Shown here in pieces: positions 41,299 to 52,079 of a DNA stretch of 64,000 bases (position 1 is the stretch's first letter; every line of letters begins with the position of its first letter). The position numbers and the translations under genes were made by a program. This DNA comes from Aromatoleum tolulyticum (lineage in GTDB: Bacteria > Pseudomonadota > Gammaproteobacteria > Burkholderiales > Rhodocyclaceae). The stretch spans positions 270,442 to 334,441 of the forward strand of contig NZ_FTMD01000006.1 of the NCBI RefSeq assembly GCF_900156155.1. The letters run 5' to 3'. The notes below the pieces were generated by a model. The model saw only the letters and a list, made by a program, of their open reading frames with translations. It was not told where the DNA came from and made no database searches.

Positions 41299-42504
41299 AT
41301 GTTCCGCATCTCGCACTTCATCCGCGAACTCGACCACCCGACGCCCGTCGCCGCGCGCCGCAATCCCCCCGGCCCGGTCGTCATCTGGAACCTGATCCGT
41401 CGCTGCAATCTCACCTGCAAGCACTGCTATTCGATTTCCGCCGACAAGGACTTCCCCGGCGAATTGTCGACCACTGACGTATTCCGGGTGATGGACGACC
41501 TCAAGGCGTTCCGTGTGCCGGTGCTGATCCTGTCCGGCGGCGAACCGCTGCTCCGCCCCGACATCTTCGAGATCGGCCGGCGTGCGAAGGAAATGGGCTT
41601 CTATGTCGGCCTGTCCAGCAACGGCACGCTGATCAACGACGCCAATATCGACGCGATCGACGACACCGGCTTCGACTACGTTGGCGTCAGCCTCGACGGC
41701 ATCGGCGCCACCCACGACAAGTTCCGCCGCCTCGACGGCGCCTTCGAGGCCTCGATGGCCGGCATCCGCCTGTGCCTCGCGCGTGGCATCAAGGTCGGCG
41801 TGCGCTACACCATGACCGAGGACAACGCCCACGACCTGCCGGCGCTGCTGCGCCTCGTCGAGGACGAGGGCATCGACAAGTTCTATTTCTCGCACCTCAA
41901 CTACGCCGGCCGCGGCAACAAGCACCGCGCCGACGACGCACGCCACCACACCACGCGCGACGCGATGGACCTGCTCTTCGAAACCTGCCTCGACCTGCAC
42001 CGTCGTGGTATCGAGAAGGACTTCGTCACCGGCAACAACGATGCCGACGGCGTTTACCTGCTGCATTGGATCGCGCGGCGCTTCCCCGACCATGTCGACC
42101 ACATCCGCGGCAAGCTCGTGCAATGGGGCGGCAACGCCAGCGGCGTGAACGTCGCCAACATCGACAATCTCGGCGTGGTCCATCCCGACACGATGTGGTG
42201 GCACGTGCCGCTCGGCAACGTCCGCGAGCGCAAGTTCTCCGAGATCTGGAGCGATCTGTCCAATCCGCTGATGGCCGGACTCAAGCAGCACCCGCGCGCG
42301 TTGTCCGGGCGCTGCGGCGCCTGCCACCATCTCGACATCTGCAACGGCAGCTCGCGCGTGCGTGCGCAGCAGATCACCGGCGATCCGTGGGCCGAGGATC
42401 CCGGCTGCTACCTCAGTGACGACGAAATCGGTCTGCAGGCCGGCGAAGTCGTCGGCGAACGCGTCGTCACCACGCCCTTCGTTTCCCGTCGGCGCACCGC
42501 CTGA
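41299..42504 (+). CDS. nirJ: Heme d1 biosynthesis radical SAM protein NirJ
   Basis: NirJ converts didecarboxysiroheme by replacing propionate groups with oxo groups. The 401-residue radical SAM enzyme has the iron-sulfur motif CNLTCKHC (C36, C40, C43) and the SAM-binding LSGGEPLLRPDIFE. A C-terminal SPASM-like cysteine set follows (CGACHHLDICNG, and a last Cys near 388). Its upstream gap of 89 bases ends in a GGAGGCAATCC site. Confidence 0.95.
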   Translation: MFRISHFIRELDHPTPVAARRNPPGPVVIWNLIRRCNLTCKHCYSISADKDFPGELSTTDVFRVMDDLKAFRVPVLILSGGEPLLRPDIFEIGRRAKEMGFYVGLSSNGTLINDANIDAIDDTGFDYVGVSLDGIGATHDKFRRLDGAFEASMAGIRLCLARGIKVGVRYTMTEDNAHDLPALLRLVEDEGIDKFYFSHLNYAGRGNKHRADDARHHTTRDAMDLLFETCLDLHRRGIEKDFVTGNNDADGVYLLHWIARRFPDHVDHIRGKLVQWGGNASGVNVANIDNLGVVHPDTMWWHVPLGNVRERKFSEIWSDLSNPLMAGLKQHPRALSGRCGACHHLDICNGSSRVRAQQITGDPWAEDPGCYLSDDEIGLQAGEVVGERVVTTPFVSRRRTA

Positions 42505-42516
42505 TCCGAGGCTTCC

Positions 42517-44109
42517 ATGAAATCCACGCACACCCTGCCGTCGCCCGTCCGGCGCGTCCTGGTTCTTTCCGGCTTCCTCGTCGGTGCCGCCCTCGCGCTG
42601 CATGCGGCCGATTCGAAGGGTGCAGACGGCTCCGCAGCGATCTACCAGCAGCACTGCGCCGCATGCCATGGCCCCGATCGCCTCGGTGCAACCGGTCCCG
42701 CACTGCTGCCCGAGAACCTCGCGCGCCTGCGCAAGGAGGAGGCCGCAACGGTGATCCGCGACGGTCGTACTGCGACCCAAATGCTGCCGTTCGGCGCCTT
42801 GATTACCGAGGAACAGATCGCTTCGCTCGTCTCGTGGATCTACACGCCCGTCGTCCCCGCACCAAGCTGGAGCGAGTCGGACATCCGGGCTTCGCGTATC
42901 GCTCACGTCGATCCCACGACGCTATCCGCGAAGCCGGTGTTCGACGCCGACCCGATGAACCTCTTCCTAGTCGTTGAAACCGGCGACCACCACGTCTCGG
43001 TGCTCGACGGCGATAAACTCGAGCGCATCCATCGCTTCCAGAGCCGCCATGCCCTGCACGGCGGGCCGAAGTTCACGGCCGATGGCCGCTTCGTATTCTT
43101 CGCTTCGCGCGATGGCTGGATCACCAAGTACGACCTGTGGAACCTCAAGGTCGTCACCGAGATCCGCGCCGGCATCAATACGCGCAACGTCGCCGTGTCG
43201 CCCGACGGCAAGCACGTTGCCGTCGCCAACTACCTGCCACACACGTTGGTGCTGCTCGACGGCGAACTCAACCTGCTGAAATCCATCCCGGTTACCGATC
43301 GCGACGGCAAGACGAGTTCGCGCGTGTCGGCGGTCTATGAGGCCACGCCACGCAACAGCTTCGTCGCCGCTTTGAAGGACGTGCCCGAGATCTGGGAGAT
43401 CAGCTACGACCGCCACGTCGAGGACATCCCTACCGGTTTCGTCCACGACTTCAAGTACCGCGAAGGCGCTTTCGTTCCCGGTTACCTCAATCCGCGCCGC
43501 ACCACGCTCGCCGATCCGCTCGACGACTTCTTCTTTACGCAGGACTACTCCACCGTCCTCGGCGCCTCGCGCGAAGGCGTAGGGCAGGTCGTGCACCTCG
43601 ACGTGCGTCGCAAGATCGCCGATCTCGCGCTCGACGGCATGCCCCATCTCGGTTCCGGCATCTCTTGGGACTGGCAGGGCCGGCGCGTCATGGCGAGCAC
43701 CAACCTCAAGGCCGCCGAAGTCACGGTCATCGACCTCAAGGACTGGAGCGTCGTCAAGCGCATCCCCACGCGCGGCCCCGGCTTCTTCCTGCGCAGCCAC
43801 GAGAACAGCCGCTACGCCTTCGTCGACTCGATGATGAGCCGCGAGGCCAAGAATACGCTGCAGGTCATCGACAAACAGACCCTGGAGATCGTCAAGGAAC
43901 TCAAGGCCGCGCCGGGCCAGACCCTAGCGCACATCGAGTTCACGCGCGACGGCCGCTATGCGCTCGCGAGCCTGTGGGAGATGGACGGTGCGCTGATCGT
44001 CTACGACGCCAGGACGCTCGAGGAAGTAAAGCGCCTGCCGATGAAAAAACCGGTCGGCAAGTACAACGTGTGGAACAAGATCTCGCGCGAGGAAGGCACC
44101 AGCCATTGA
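42517..44109 (+). CDS. nirN: NirN, cytochrome cd1-like dihydro-heme d1 dehydrogenase
   Basis: NirN resembles NirS and oxidises dihydro-heme d1 in the last step of heme d1 synthesis. The 530-residue precursor has a signal peptide (about residues 1-31), a c-heme site CAACH at 47-51, and a d1-type propeller (for example VSPDGKHVAVANYLPHTLVL). It is shorter than NirS here and lacks its N-terminal extension. It closes the plus-strand nir operon, 12 bases after nirJ. No terminator is evident before the tRNA promoter 60 bases on. Confidence 0.93.
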   Translation: MKSTHTLPSPVRRVLVLSGFLVGAALALHAADSKGADGSAAIYQQHCAACHGPDRLGATGPALLPENLARLRKEEAATVIRDGRTATQMLPFGALITEEQIASLVSWIYTPVVPAPSWSESDIRASRIAHVDPTTLSAKPVFDADPMNLFLVVETGDHHVSVLDGDKLERIHRFQSRHALHGGPKFTADGRFVFFASRDGWITKYDLWNLKVVTEIRAGINTRNVAVSPDGKHVAVANYLPHTLVLLDGELNLLKSIPVTDRDGKTSSRVSAVYEATPRNSFVAALKDVPEIWEISYDRHVEDIPTGFVHDFKYREGAFVPGYLNPRRTTLADPLDDFFFTQDYSTVLGASREGVGQVVHLDVRRKIADLALDGMPHLGSGISWDWQGRRVMASTNLKAAEVTVIDLKDWSVVKRIPTRGPGFFLRSHENSRYAFVDSMMSREAKNTLQVIDKQTLEIVKELKAAPGQTLAHIEFTRDGRYALASLWEMDGALIVYDARTLEEVKRLPMKKPVGKYNVWNKISREEGTSH

Positions 44110-44168
44110 GGCGGACGTTTCCCGTTTGGGACACTCGGAGGATTTTTGAAGAAATTTTGAAAAGGGTG

Positions 44169-44197
44169 TTGCGCACCTCGAAAGTGATGCCTATAAT
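44169..44197 (+). promoter_or_regulatory. Sigma-70 type promoter of tRNA-Val (and probably thrS)
   Basis: TTGCGC at 44169-44174 and a perfect TATAAT at 44192-44197 are separated by 17 bases, 14 bases before the tRNA 5' end. No other clear promoter lies between the tRNA and thrS. Confidence 0.8.
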
Positions 44198-44211
44198 GCG
44201 CAGCTCTTAGC

Positions 44212-44288
44212 AGGCGCGTAGCTCAGCTGGTTAGAGCACCACCTTGACATGGTGGGGGTCGTTGGTTCGAGTCCAATCGCGCCTACCA
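44212..44288 (+). tRNA. tRNA-Val (GAC)
   Basis: The 77-base cloverleaf has acceptor arms AGGCGCG/CGCGCCT, D-arm GCTCAGCTGGTTAGAGC, anticodon stem CCACC/GGTGG with loop TTGACAT (anticodon GAC), and T-loop TTCGAGT. The 3' CCA is encoded. It lies directly upstream of the thrS leader and likely shares its transcript. Confidence 0.97.
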
Positions 44289-44305
44289 ACGTATGGAGCA
44301 GGAAG

Positions 44306-44341
44306 ATGATCTTCCGAACTACTACTGAAGCCGGAAACTGA
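44306..44341 (+). CDS. Putative thrS leader peptide (MIFRTTTEAGN)
   Basis: An 11-codon frame starts ATG at 44306, with GGAG seven bases upstream, and ends TGA at 44341. Its codons include three consecutive ACT threonine codons (44318-44326). It precedes a terminator and the threonyl-tRNA synthetase gene. This is the layout of a classical attenuation leader in which ribosome stalling at codons of the relevant amino acid favours readthrough. The Thr-codon region (ACTAC at 44321-44325) can pair with GTAGT at 44358-44362, and AGCC at 44329-44332 with GGCT at 44349-44352. An alternative frame from ATG 44293 lacks a binding site. Confidence 0.65.
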   Translation: MIFRTTTEAGN

Positions 44342-44370
44342 AAAGTCGGGCTCCGCTGTAGTGCTCCAGG

Positions 44371-44402
44371 AAAAAAGTGCGGCCCGTCCGCGCTTTTTTT
44401 TC
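44371..44402 (+). terminator. Intrinsic terminator in the thrS leader (attenuator)
   Basis: AGTGCGG at 44376-44382 pairs with CCGCGCT at 44388-44394 around CCCGT, with A-run before and eight T residues from 44394. It stands 41 bases before the thrS start. Short alternative pairings, CCGC 44353-44356 with GCGG 44379-44382 or CGGGC 44347-44351 with GCCCG 44382-44386, could act as antiterminator. Confidence 0.8.
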
Positions 44403-44442
44403 GTCCACGTTTTTCATCATCCTTGCCAGAGGCTTCGAGATC

Positions 44443-46359
44443 ATGCCGAACATCACGCTCCCCGACGGTTCCGTACGCAGCTTCGACCATCCGGTGACCG
44501 TGCTCGACGTCGCGGCATCGATCGGTGCGGGTCTCGCGAAAGCGTCGCTCGCCGGCAAGGTCGACGGCAAGCTCGTCGATCTCTCGCATCGCATCGAAAG
44601 CGATGCATCGCTTGCGATCGTCACCGACAAGAGCGACGAGGGCGTGGACATCATCCGGCACTCGACCGCCCACTTGCTGGCGCATGCGGTGAAGGAGCTT
44701 TTCCCGGATGCCCAGGTCACGATCGGTCCGGTGATCGAGAACGGCTTCTACTACGACTTCTCGTACAAGCGCCCCTTTACGCCCGAAGATCTCGAGAGCA
44801 TCGAAAAGCGCATGGCCGAGCTCGCCAAGCGCGAGATTCCCGTCGCGCGCGAAGTCTGGTCGCGCGACAAGGCGGTCGAATTCTTCAAGTCGCAGGGCGA
44901 GAACTACAAGGCCGAGATCATCGCCTCGATCCCGCAGGGCGAGGACGTCTCGCTCTATCGTCAGGGTGATTTCATCGACCTGTGCCGCGGCCCGCACGTC
45001 CCTTCGACGGGCAAGCTCAAGGTGTTCAAGCTGACCAAGCTCGCCGGCGCTTACTGGCGCGGCGACTCGAAGAACGAGATGCTGCAGCGCGTGTATGGCA
45101 CGGCCTGGGCGAAGAAGGAAGATCTCGAGAGCTACCTCCACATGCTCGAGGAAGCCGAGAAGCGCGATCACCGCAAGCTCGGCCGCCTGCTCGACCTCTT
45201 CCACCTGCAGGAAGAGGCGCCGGGCATGGTGTTCTGGCACGCCAACGGCTGGACGCTGTGGCAGCAGGTCGAGCAGTACATGCGCCGCACCATCCTCGAC
45301 AACGGCTACCAGGAAGTGAAGACGCCGCAGATCGTCGATCGCTCGCTGTGGGAGAAATCGGGTCACTGGGGCATGTATTCCGATCTGATGTTCACGACGC
45401 AGTCGGAGAAGCACGACTACGCCGTCAAGCCGATGAACTGTCCGTGTCACATCCAGATCTTCAATCAGGGTCTGAAGAGCTACCGCGACCTGCCGCTGCG
45501 CATGGCCGAGTTCGGCTCCTGTCACCGCAACGAGCCCTCCGGCTCGCTGCACGGCATCATGCGCGTGCGCAACTTCGTGCAGGACGACGCACACATCTTC
45601 TGTGCCGAGGATCAGGTGCAGGCCGAATCGGCCGCCTTCATCCGACTGCTCCAGAAGGTGTATGCCGATTTCGGTTTCAACGACATCCTGATCAAGCTGT
45701 CGACGCGTCCCGACAAGCGCGTCGGTACCGATGCGCAATGGGATGCGGCGGAGGCTGCGCTGGCCGCCGCGCTCGACGCGCAGGGGCTGGCGTACGAGTT
45801 GCAGCCGGGCGAGGGGGCGTTCTACGGCCCGAAGATCGAATTCTCGCTCAAGGACTGCCTCGGCCGGGTCTGGCAGTGCGGCACCCTGCAGCTCGACTTC
45901 AACCTGCCGGTGCGCCTCGGTGCCGAATATGTCGCCGAGGATAATGCAAAGAAATTCCCCGTGATGCTGCATCGCGCGATCCTCGGATCGCTCGAGCGCT
46001 TCATCGGCATCCTCATCGAGCACTTCGCGGGCGCGCTGCCGCTATGGCTCGCGCCGGTGCAGGCCGTGGTGCTGAATATCTCGGAAGGTCAGTCGGAATA
46101 CGCGACGGAAGTTACAAAACGCTTGAAACAGGCGGGTTTCCGGGTCGAGGCGGATTTGCGTAACGAAAAGATTACCTATAAAATCCGCGAACATAGCGTG
46201 CACAAGCTGCCTTACCAGATCGTCATCGGCGAGAAGGAAAAGGCGGCAGGCCTAGTTGCCGTGCGTGCCCGAGGGGGCCAGGATCTTGGCCAGATGACCC
46301 TCGATACCCTGATCGAGCGTTGGCAGCGCGAAGTTGAAGCGCGGTCGGCCTCGATTTGA
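44443..46359 (+). CDS. thrS: Threonyl-tRNA synthetase
   Basis: ThrS charges tRNA-Thr. The 638-residue protein (E. coli 642) has an N-terminal TGS domain ([24 protein letters not shown] in part), the editing domain with [19 protein letters not shown], class II catalytic motifs including [14 protein letters not shown] and [15 protein letters not shown], and a C-terminal anticodon-binding domain. ATG at 44443 gives the conserved start. Expression is probably controlled by the upstream attenuator. infC follows 27 bases later. Confidence 0.98.
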   Translation: MPNITLPDGSVRSFDHPVTVLDVAASIGAGLAKASLAGKVDGKLVDLSHRIESDASLAIVTDKSDEGVDIIRHSTAHLLAHAVKELFPDAQVTIGPVIENGFYYDFSYKRPFTPEDLESIEKRMAELAKREIPVAREVWSRDKAVEFFKSQGENYKAEIIASIPQGEDVSLYRQGDFIDLCRGPHVPSTGKLKVFKLTKLAGAYWRGDSKNEMLQRVYGTAWAKKEDLESYLHMLEEAEKRDHRKLGRLLDLFHLQEEAPGMVFWHANGWTLWQQVEQYMRRTILDNGYQEVKTPQIVDRSLWEKSGHWGMYSDLMFTTQSEKHDYAVKPMNCPCHIQIFNQGLKSYRDLPLRMAEFGSCHRNEPSGSLHGIMRVRNFVQDDAHIFCAEDQVQAESAAFIRLLQKVYADFGFNDILIKLSTRPDKRVGTDAQWDAAEAALAAALDAQGLAYELQPGEGAFYGPKIEFSLKDCLGRVWQCGTLQLDFNLPVRLGAEYVAEDNAKKFPVMLHRAILGSLERFIGILIEHFAGALPLWLAPVQAVVLNISEGQSEYATEVTKRLKQAGFRVEADLRNEKITYKIREHSVHKLPYQIVIGEKEKAAGLVAVRARGGQDLGQMTLDTLIERWQREVEARSASI

Positions 46360-46386
46360 TTTTTGGCATTCGTGGAGAACTGAACC

Positions 46387-46911
46387 ATCGCTCAAGAAAA
46401 AAAGCAGCGCGTCAATGAGGAGATCAGCGCGCCCGAAGTTCGTCTGGTCGGTGAAGACGGCGAGCCCATCGGTATTGTCTCCCTGAGAACGGCCCTCGAG
46501 GCGGCGGAAGAAGCCGGGCTGGATCTTGTCGAAATTGCGCCGATGGCGCAGCCCCCGGTCTGCCGGGTGATGGATTTCGGCAAGTTCAAGTATCAGGAGC
46601 AGAAGAAGGCCCACGAAGCCAAGCTCAAGCAGAAGCAGGTGCAGGTCAAGGAAGTGAAGCTGCGCCCGGCGACTGACGAGAACGACTACCAGATCAAGCT
46701 GCGCAATCTGAAGCGCTTCCTTGAGGAAGGTGACAAGTGCAAGGTGACGCTGCGTTTCCGTGGTCGGGAGATGGCGCACCAGGAATTCGGCCTGCGTCAG
46801 CTCGAGCGGGTCAAGGCCGATCTGGAGGAGTTGGGCCAGGTCGAGCAGATGCCCAAGATGGAAGGGCGTCAGATGGTCATGGTGATTGCGCCGATTCGCA
46901 AGAATCGCTGA
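46387..46911 (+). CDS. infC: Translation initiation factor IF-3 (ATC start)
   Basis: IF-3 binds the 30S subunit and discriminates against non-canonical start codons. The 174-residue protein begins at ATC 46387 ([20 protein letters not shown]), preceded by GGAGAAC, and contains [21 protein letters not shown] and [16 protein letters not shown]. No ATG or GTG start lies in frame before residue 53, which is inside the conserved N-terminal domain. Rare starts (AUU/AUC) in infC are the known basis of its autoregulation. Confidence 0.95.
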   Translation: MAQEKKQRVNEEISAPEVRLVGEDGEPIGIVSLRTALEAAEEAGLDLVEIAPMAQPPVCRVMDFGKFKYQEQKKAHEAKLKQKQVQVKEVKLRPATDENDYQIKLRNLKRFLEEGDKCKVTLRFRGREMAHQEFGLRQLERVKADLEELGQVEQMPKMEGRQMVMVIAPIRKNR

Positions 46912-47053
46912 GCGCGACGGAGAATCTGCTTTCCGCTTTCGGGCGGGAGGCAAACCCCGGTGGACGTTGGCCGCCGGAAAACAAGTGGTGTCGGGTTGAA
47001 AACGCGCCGCATGGCGACGCTACCTGACGTCATTCATAAACCTGGAGTTAGCA

Positions 47054-47251
47054 ATGCCGAAGATGAAGACGAAGAGCGGAGCCGCCAAGCGGTTCAAGGT
47101 CCGCTCGAGCGGCGGGATCAAGCGGTCCCAGGCGTTCAAGCGCCACATCCTTACCAAGAAGACCACCAAGAGCAAGCGCCAGCTGCGCGGCATGACGGAA
47201 GTCCACGCCGCCGACGAGAAGCTGATCCGCGCCATGCTGCCTTACGCTTGA
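47054..47251 (+). CDS. rpmI: 50S ribosomal protein L35
   Basis: The 65-residue basic protein starts [20 protein letters not shown] and ends MLPYA, the full L35 pattern. It follows infC after 142 bases that hold no gene; in E. coli that type of region takes part in L20-mediated control. A GGAG site precedes the ATG. Confidence 0.98.
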   Translation: MPKMKTKSGAAKRFKVRSSGGIKRSQAFKRHILTKKTTKSKRQLRGMTEVHAADEKLIRAMLPYA

Positions 47252-47263
47252 TAGGAGACCGCC

Positions 47264-47623
47264 ATGCCCCGAGTTAAACGTGGTGTAACCGCCCGCGCGC
47301 GTCACAAGAAAGTTCTCGATCAGGCCAAGGGTTACCGCGGCCGCCGCAAGAACGTATACCGCATCGCCAAACAGGCGGTGATGAAGGCCGGTCAGTACGC
47401 CTACCGCGACCGTCGTCAGCGCAAGCGCCAGTTCCGTGCCCTGTGGATCGCCCGTATCAACGCCGCTGCGCGTGAAGTGGGTCTGACCTACAGCACCTTC
47501 ATGAACGGCCTGAAGAAGGCCGCGATCGAAGTGGATCGCAAGGTGCTGGCCGACCTGGCCGTGTTCGACAAGCCCGCTTTTGCGGCGCTCGCAGACCAGG
47601 CCCGGGCCAAACTCGCTGCGTAA
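47264..47623 (+). CDS. rplT: 50S ribosomal protein L20
   Basis: The 119-residue protein starts [18 protein letters not shown] and holds [21 protein letters not shown], diagnostic of L20. It binds 23S RNA early in assembly and in other bacteria represses its own operon. It is 12 bases after rpmI. Confidence 0.98.
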   Translation: MPRVKRGVTARARHKKVLDQAKGYRGRRKNVYRIAKQAVMKAGQYAYRDRRQRKRQFRALWIARINAAAREVGLTYSTFMNGLKKAAIEVDRKVLADLAVFDKPAFAALADQARAKLAA

Positions 47624-47637
47624 TCGAACGCAGCACG

Positions 47638-47667
47638 AAAAAAGGAGGCCTGGCCTCCTTTTTTTTT
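47638..47667 (+). terminator. Intrinsic terminator between rplT and pheS
   Basis: AAAGGAGG at 47641-47648 pairs with CCTCCTTT at 47654-47661, loop CCTGG, followed by a run of T. The flanking A and T runs make it potentially bidirectional. It stands 24 bases before pheS, and no leader peptide rich in phenylalanine is found beside it, so readthrough or another promoter must supply pheST. Confidence 0.9.
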
Positions 47668-47672
47668 CCTGA

Positions 47673-48722
<1,050 letters not shown>

Positions 48723-48729
48723 TCGAATC

Positions 48730-51108
48730 ATGCAATTCTCGGAACAGTGGCTGCGGAGCCTCGTCAATCCTCCGCTCGACAGCGAGGCGCTCGGACATCT
48801 CCTGACGATGGCCGGCCTCGAGGTGGAAGAATCCGCACCCGTTGCGCCGCCCTTCACCGGTGTCGTCGTCGCCCGGATCGTCGAGGCGGAAAAGCACCCC
48901 AATGCCGACAAGCTGAAGCTGTGCAAGGTCGACGCCGGGCAGGGCGACCTGCTGCAGATCGTCTGCGGTGCACCCAACGCCGCGGTCGGCATGAAGGTGC
49001 CTTGCGCCGTCGTCGGTGCAAAGTTGCCCGGCTTCGAGATCAAGGCGGCCAAGCTGCGTGGTGTCGAGTCCTTCGGCATGTTGTGTTCGGCCCGCGAACT
49101 GGGGCTCTCGGAAGACCATGCCGGTCTGATGGACCTTCCCGCGGATGCCCCCGTCGGCACGGACCTGCGCCAGTATCTCGCACTCGACGACACGTTGTTC
49201 ACGATCAAGCTCACGCCCAACCGCTCGGACTGCCTGAGCCTCCTCGGGGTCGGCCGCGAGGTTGCGGCGCTGACGGGGCAGCCGCTTTCCGTGCCTGAAA
49301 TCGTGGCGGTTCCGCCGACCATCGACGACCGCCGCGCCATCGTCCTCGACGCTCCCGCCGCATGCCCGCGCTACTGCGGGCGCGTCGTGCGCGGTGTCGA
49401 CGCGAAGGCGCCGACGCCGGACTGGATCAAGCAGCGCCTGCAGCGTTGCGGCGTGCGCTCGATCAGTGCGCTCGTCGACGTCACGAACTACGTGATGCTC
49501 GAACTCGGCCAGCCTCTGCATGCCTTCGACAACGCGCGCCTGTCCGGTGCAATCCACGTGCGCTATCCGCGCGCGGGCGAGCAGGTGCTGCTGCTCAACG
49601 AGCAGACCGTCACTCCGGCGACCGACACCCTGCTGATCGCCGACGAGACGCGTGCGCTGGCGCTCGCGGGCATCATGGGCGGCGAAGACAGCGGGATCAC
49701 GCTCGACACGACCGACATGTTCCTCGAGAGCGCGTTCTTCGCGCCCGACGCAATCGCGGGGCGTGCGCGCAGCTACGGCTTCGTGTCCGATGCCTCGCAC
49801 CGCTTCGAGCGTGGTGTGGACTTCGAACTCGCGGCCGGCGCGATCGAGCGCGCGACCCGGCTGATCCTCGAAATCTGCGGCGGCGCAGCCGGTCCGGTCG
49901 TCGAGGCGGTGGCGCAGGAGCACCTGCCCGCGCGCAAGCCCGTCCGCCTGCGTCCGGCGCGCGCACGCCGCCTGCTCGGTATCGACCCGGACGATGCCGC
50001 GATCGCGAAACTGCTCAACGGCGTGCATCTCGGCGTGCGCCACGAGGGCGAAGACCTCCTCGTCGTGCCGCCGTCCTTCCGGTTCGACATCGAGATCGAA
50101 GAGGACCTGATCGAAGAGATCGCGCGTCTCTACGGTTACGACAACATCCCGGCGCTGCCGCCGCAGGGTGGCCTGGCGATGCTGGACCGTTCCGAGTCCG
50201 GCCGCAGTGCCTGGGACGTCCGCCATCTGCTGGCCGGTCGCGACTACCAGGAGGTGGTCAACTACGCGTTCGTCGAAGAGGCATGGGAGCGCGATTTCTG
50301 CTCGAACGAGACGCCGATCCGGCTCGCGAACCCGATCGCCAGTCAGATGAGCGTGATGCGGAGCAGCCTGATTCCCGGACTCACGGGCAACCTCGTTGCG
50401 AACCGCAAGCGCCAGCTGAACCGCGTGCGCGTGTTCGAGGTCGGGCGCTGTTTCGAACGCAAGGCGGACGGCGAGCCGGTCGCCGGCTTCCATCAGCCCG
50501 TGCGTGTCGCCGGTCTCGCGGCCGGACCTGCGCTGCCCGAGCAATGGGGGACGCCGACCCGCAACGTCGATTTCTACGATGTGAAGGGCGACGTGGAGGC
50601 GCTTTTTGCGCCGCGCACCCTGAAGTTCGAGCCGGTTTCCGAACCTGCGCTCCATCCCGGCCGTGCCGCGGCGGTGCTGCTGGACGGGCGTCGTATCGGC
50701 GTCGTCGGCGAGCTTCACCCGGTCTGGGTCCAGCGCTACGAACTCGGTACCGCTCCGGTAGTGTTCGAGCTCGACATGGATGTGGCGCTGCGGGCCGATC
50801 TGCCGGCTTACTCGGAGATCTCGCGCCAGCCCGCGGTCACCCGCGACCTCGCTCTGGTGGTCGAGCAGGCACTGCCCGTGGCGCGTGTGATCGAGGTGCT
50901 GAACGAGTCGGCGCCCGCCATCGTGAAGGGCGTCGAGCTCTTCGATGTGTACCATGGCAAAGGCATCGATCCGGGGAAAAAGAGCCTTGCGTTCAGGGTG
51001 TTGATGCAAGATACTCAGCGCACGCTTGAGGATGCAGAGGTGGATGCCGCAGTCACGGCGATTGTGCATCATGCAGAAACTGTGCTCGGCGCCCGCTTGC
51101 GTGGATAG
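48730..51108 (+). CDS. pheT: Phenylalanyl-tRNA synthetase beta subunit
   Basis: The 792-residue beta subunit carries a tRNA-binding OB domain (about residues 40-150, with [25 protein letters not shown] in part), the B3/B4 editing domain, B5, a catalytic-like core, and a C-terminal ferredoxin-fold anticodon-binding domain ([19 protein letters not shown]). Full length. ihfA follows after 7 bases. Confidence 0.97.
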   Translation: MQFSEQWLRSLVNPPLDSEALGHLLTMAGLEVEESAPVAPPFTGVVVARIVEAEKHPNADKLKLCKVDAGQGDLLQIVCGAPNAAVGMKVPCAVVGAKLPGFEIKAAKLRGVESFGMLCSARELGLSEDHAGLMDLPADAPVGTDLRQYLALDDTLFTIKLTPNRSDCLSLLGVGREVAALTGQPLSVPEIVAVPPTIDDRRAIVLDAPAACPRYCGRVVRGVDAKAPTPDWIKQRLQRCGVRSISALVDVTNYVMLELGQPLHAFDNARLSGAIHVRYPRAGEQVLLLNEQTVTPATDTLLIADETRALALAGIMGGEDSGITLDTTDMFLESAFFAPDAIAGRARSYGFVSDASHRFERGVDFELAAGAIERATRLILEICGGAAGPVVEAVAQEHLPARKPVRLRPARARRLLGIDPDDAAIAKLLNGVHLGVRHEGEDLLVVPPSFRFDIEIEEDLIEEIARLYGYDNIPALPPQGGLAMLDRSESGRSAWDVRHLLAGRDYQEVVNYAFVEEAWERDFCSNETPIRLANPIASQMSVMRSSLIPGLTGNLVANRKRQLNRVRVFEVGRCFERKADGEPVAGFHQPVRVAGLAAGPALPEQWGTPTRNVDFYDVKGDVEALFAPRTLKFEPVSEPALHPGRAAAVLLDGRRIGVVGELHPVWVQRYELGTAPVVFELDMDVALRADLPAYSEISRQPAVTRDLALVVEQALPVARVIEVLNESAPAIVKGVELFDVYHGKGIDPGKKSLAFRVLMQDTQRTLEDAEVDAAVTAIVHHAETVLGARLRG

Positions 51109-51115
51109 TCCCATA

Positions 51116-51427
51116 ATGAACGTGACCCTGACCAAAGCAGAGCTGGCCGACATGCTGTTCGAGCGTGTCGGCCTCAACAAGCGTGAAGCCAAGGACATGG
51201 TGGAAGGTTTCTTCGAGGAGATTCGCCTGGCCCTGGAAAAGGGCGAATCCGTGAAGCTCTCCGGGTTCGGCAATTTCCAGCTGCGCGACAAGCCGCAGCG
51301 GCCCGGGCGCAACCCGAAGACCGGCGAGGAAATTCCGATCACCGCTCGTCGCGTTGTCACCTTCCATGCCAGTCAGAAGCTGAAGGCAGCCGTGGAGCAG
51401 CTGAGCGATGCAGGCAAGCAGCCATAA
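51116..51427 (+). CDS. ihfA: Integration host factor subunit alpha
   Basis: The 103-residue protein begins [20 protein letters not shown] and has the DNA-arm motif [23 protein letters not shown], split here as [10 protein letters not shown] and [14 protein letters not shown]. It forms IHF with the beta subunit encoded at 29212. ATG at 51116 is the conserved start. Its last 20 bases overlap the merR-type gene. Confidence 0.97.
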   Translation: MNVTLTKAELADMLFERVGLNKREAKDMVEGFFEEIRLALEKGESVKLSGFGNFQLRDKPQRPGRNPKTGEEIPITARRVVTFHASQKLKAAVEQLSDAGKQP

Positions 51428-51788
51428 CGAGGCCTCCGGGCCTCTGCCGCCGATTCCGGCCAAGCGCTACTTCACGATCGGTGAGGTAAGCGAGCTGTGC
51501 GCGGTGAAACCCCATGTGCTGCGGTACTGGGAGCAGGAGTTCACCCAGCTCAAACCGGTGAAGCGGCGCGGCAACCGGCGCTACTACCAGCATCATGAAG
51601 TGCTGCTGGTGCGCCGCATCCGCGAACTGCTGTACGACGAAGGCTTCACGATCTCCGGTGCGCGCAACAAGCTCGGCGAGTCCGCCATCCACGAGCAGGA
51701 GGAGGCGGAAGAGTCCGATCGGCTGCGCGAAACGCTCGCCGGCGTGCGAGCGGAGGTCGTTGCGACGCTCGCGTTGCTGAAAGCGTGA
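51408..51788 (+). CDS. MerR-family transcriptional regulator
   Basis: The 126-residue protein has a MerR winged-helix domain at about residues 18-88: [25 protein letters not shown] and [20 protein letters not shown], each cited in part. A short coiled tail follows, with no cysteine-based metal site. This small MerR-like gene after ihfA is very common in Beta- and Gammaproteobacteria and its target is unknown. Confidence 0.9.
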   Translation: MQASSHNEASGPLPPIPAKRYFTIGEVSELCAVKPHVLRYWEQEFTQLKPVKRRGNRRYYQHHEVLLVRRIRELLYDEGFTISGARNKLGESAIHEQEEAEESDRLRETLAGVRAEVVATLALLKA

Positions 51789-51796
51789 TTCAGGAC

Positions 51797-51825
51797 TGGC
51801 AATATCCGATAGCGCTGCTATAATG
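51797..51825 (+). promoter_or_regulatory. Promoter of tRNA-Pro
   Basis: A perfect TATAAT at 51820-51825 lies 12 bases before the tRNA. CTGGCA at 51797-51802, 17 bases upstream of it, is a moderate -35 match. Confidence 0.7.
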
Positions 51826-51835
51826 GCGGCTTGTG

Positions 51836-51913
<78 letters not shown>

Positions 51914-51928
51914 ATAAATTCAAACAAG

Positions 51929-51956
51929 AACCGGCCGCTGGCCGGTTTTTGTTTTT
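51929..51956 (+). terminator. Intrinsic terminator after tRNA-Pro
   Basis: AACCGGCC at 51929-51936 pairs with GGCCGGTT at 51940-51947 around GCT, followed by TTTGTTTTT. Confidence 0.9.
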
Positions 51957-52079
51957 CTGCACTCCGTCGGACTGGCCGGGTGACCGGGCGGGGGTGCGCC
52001 GGTGTGCTAAGATGTTTCGCCGCTTCTGCGATACATCCGGCCTCGCATCGTGGCTCGTATCCCTCCGAACGGAAATAAC

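Noticed and set aside
44293..44328. Alternative short frame MEQEDDLPNYY in the thrS leader
   Set aside because: It starts 5 bases after the tRNA end with no ribosome binding site, and its residues have no link to thrS; the Thr frame has both.
44191..46023. A 610-codon open frame opposite thrS and running through tRNA-Val
   Set aside because: It reads through a tRNA gene and mirrors thrS; not a real gene.
46912..47053. Possible L20-binding leader between infC and rpmI
   Set aside because: The spacer is GC-rich and could fold, but I could not identify the known L20-binding structure with any certainty.
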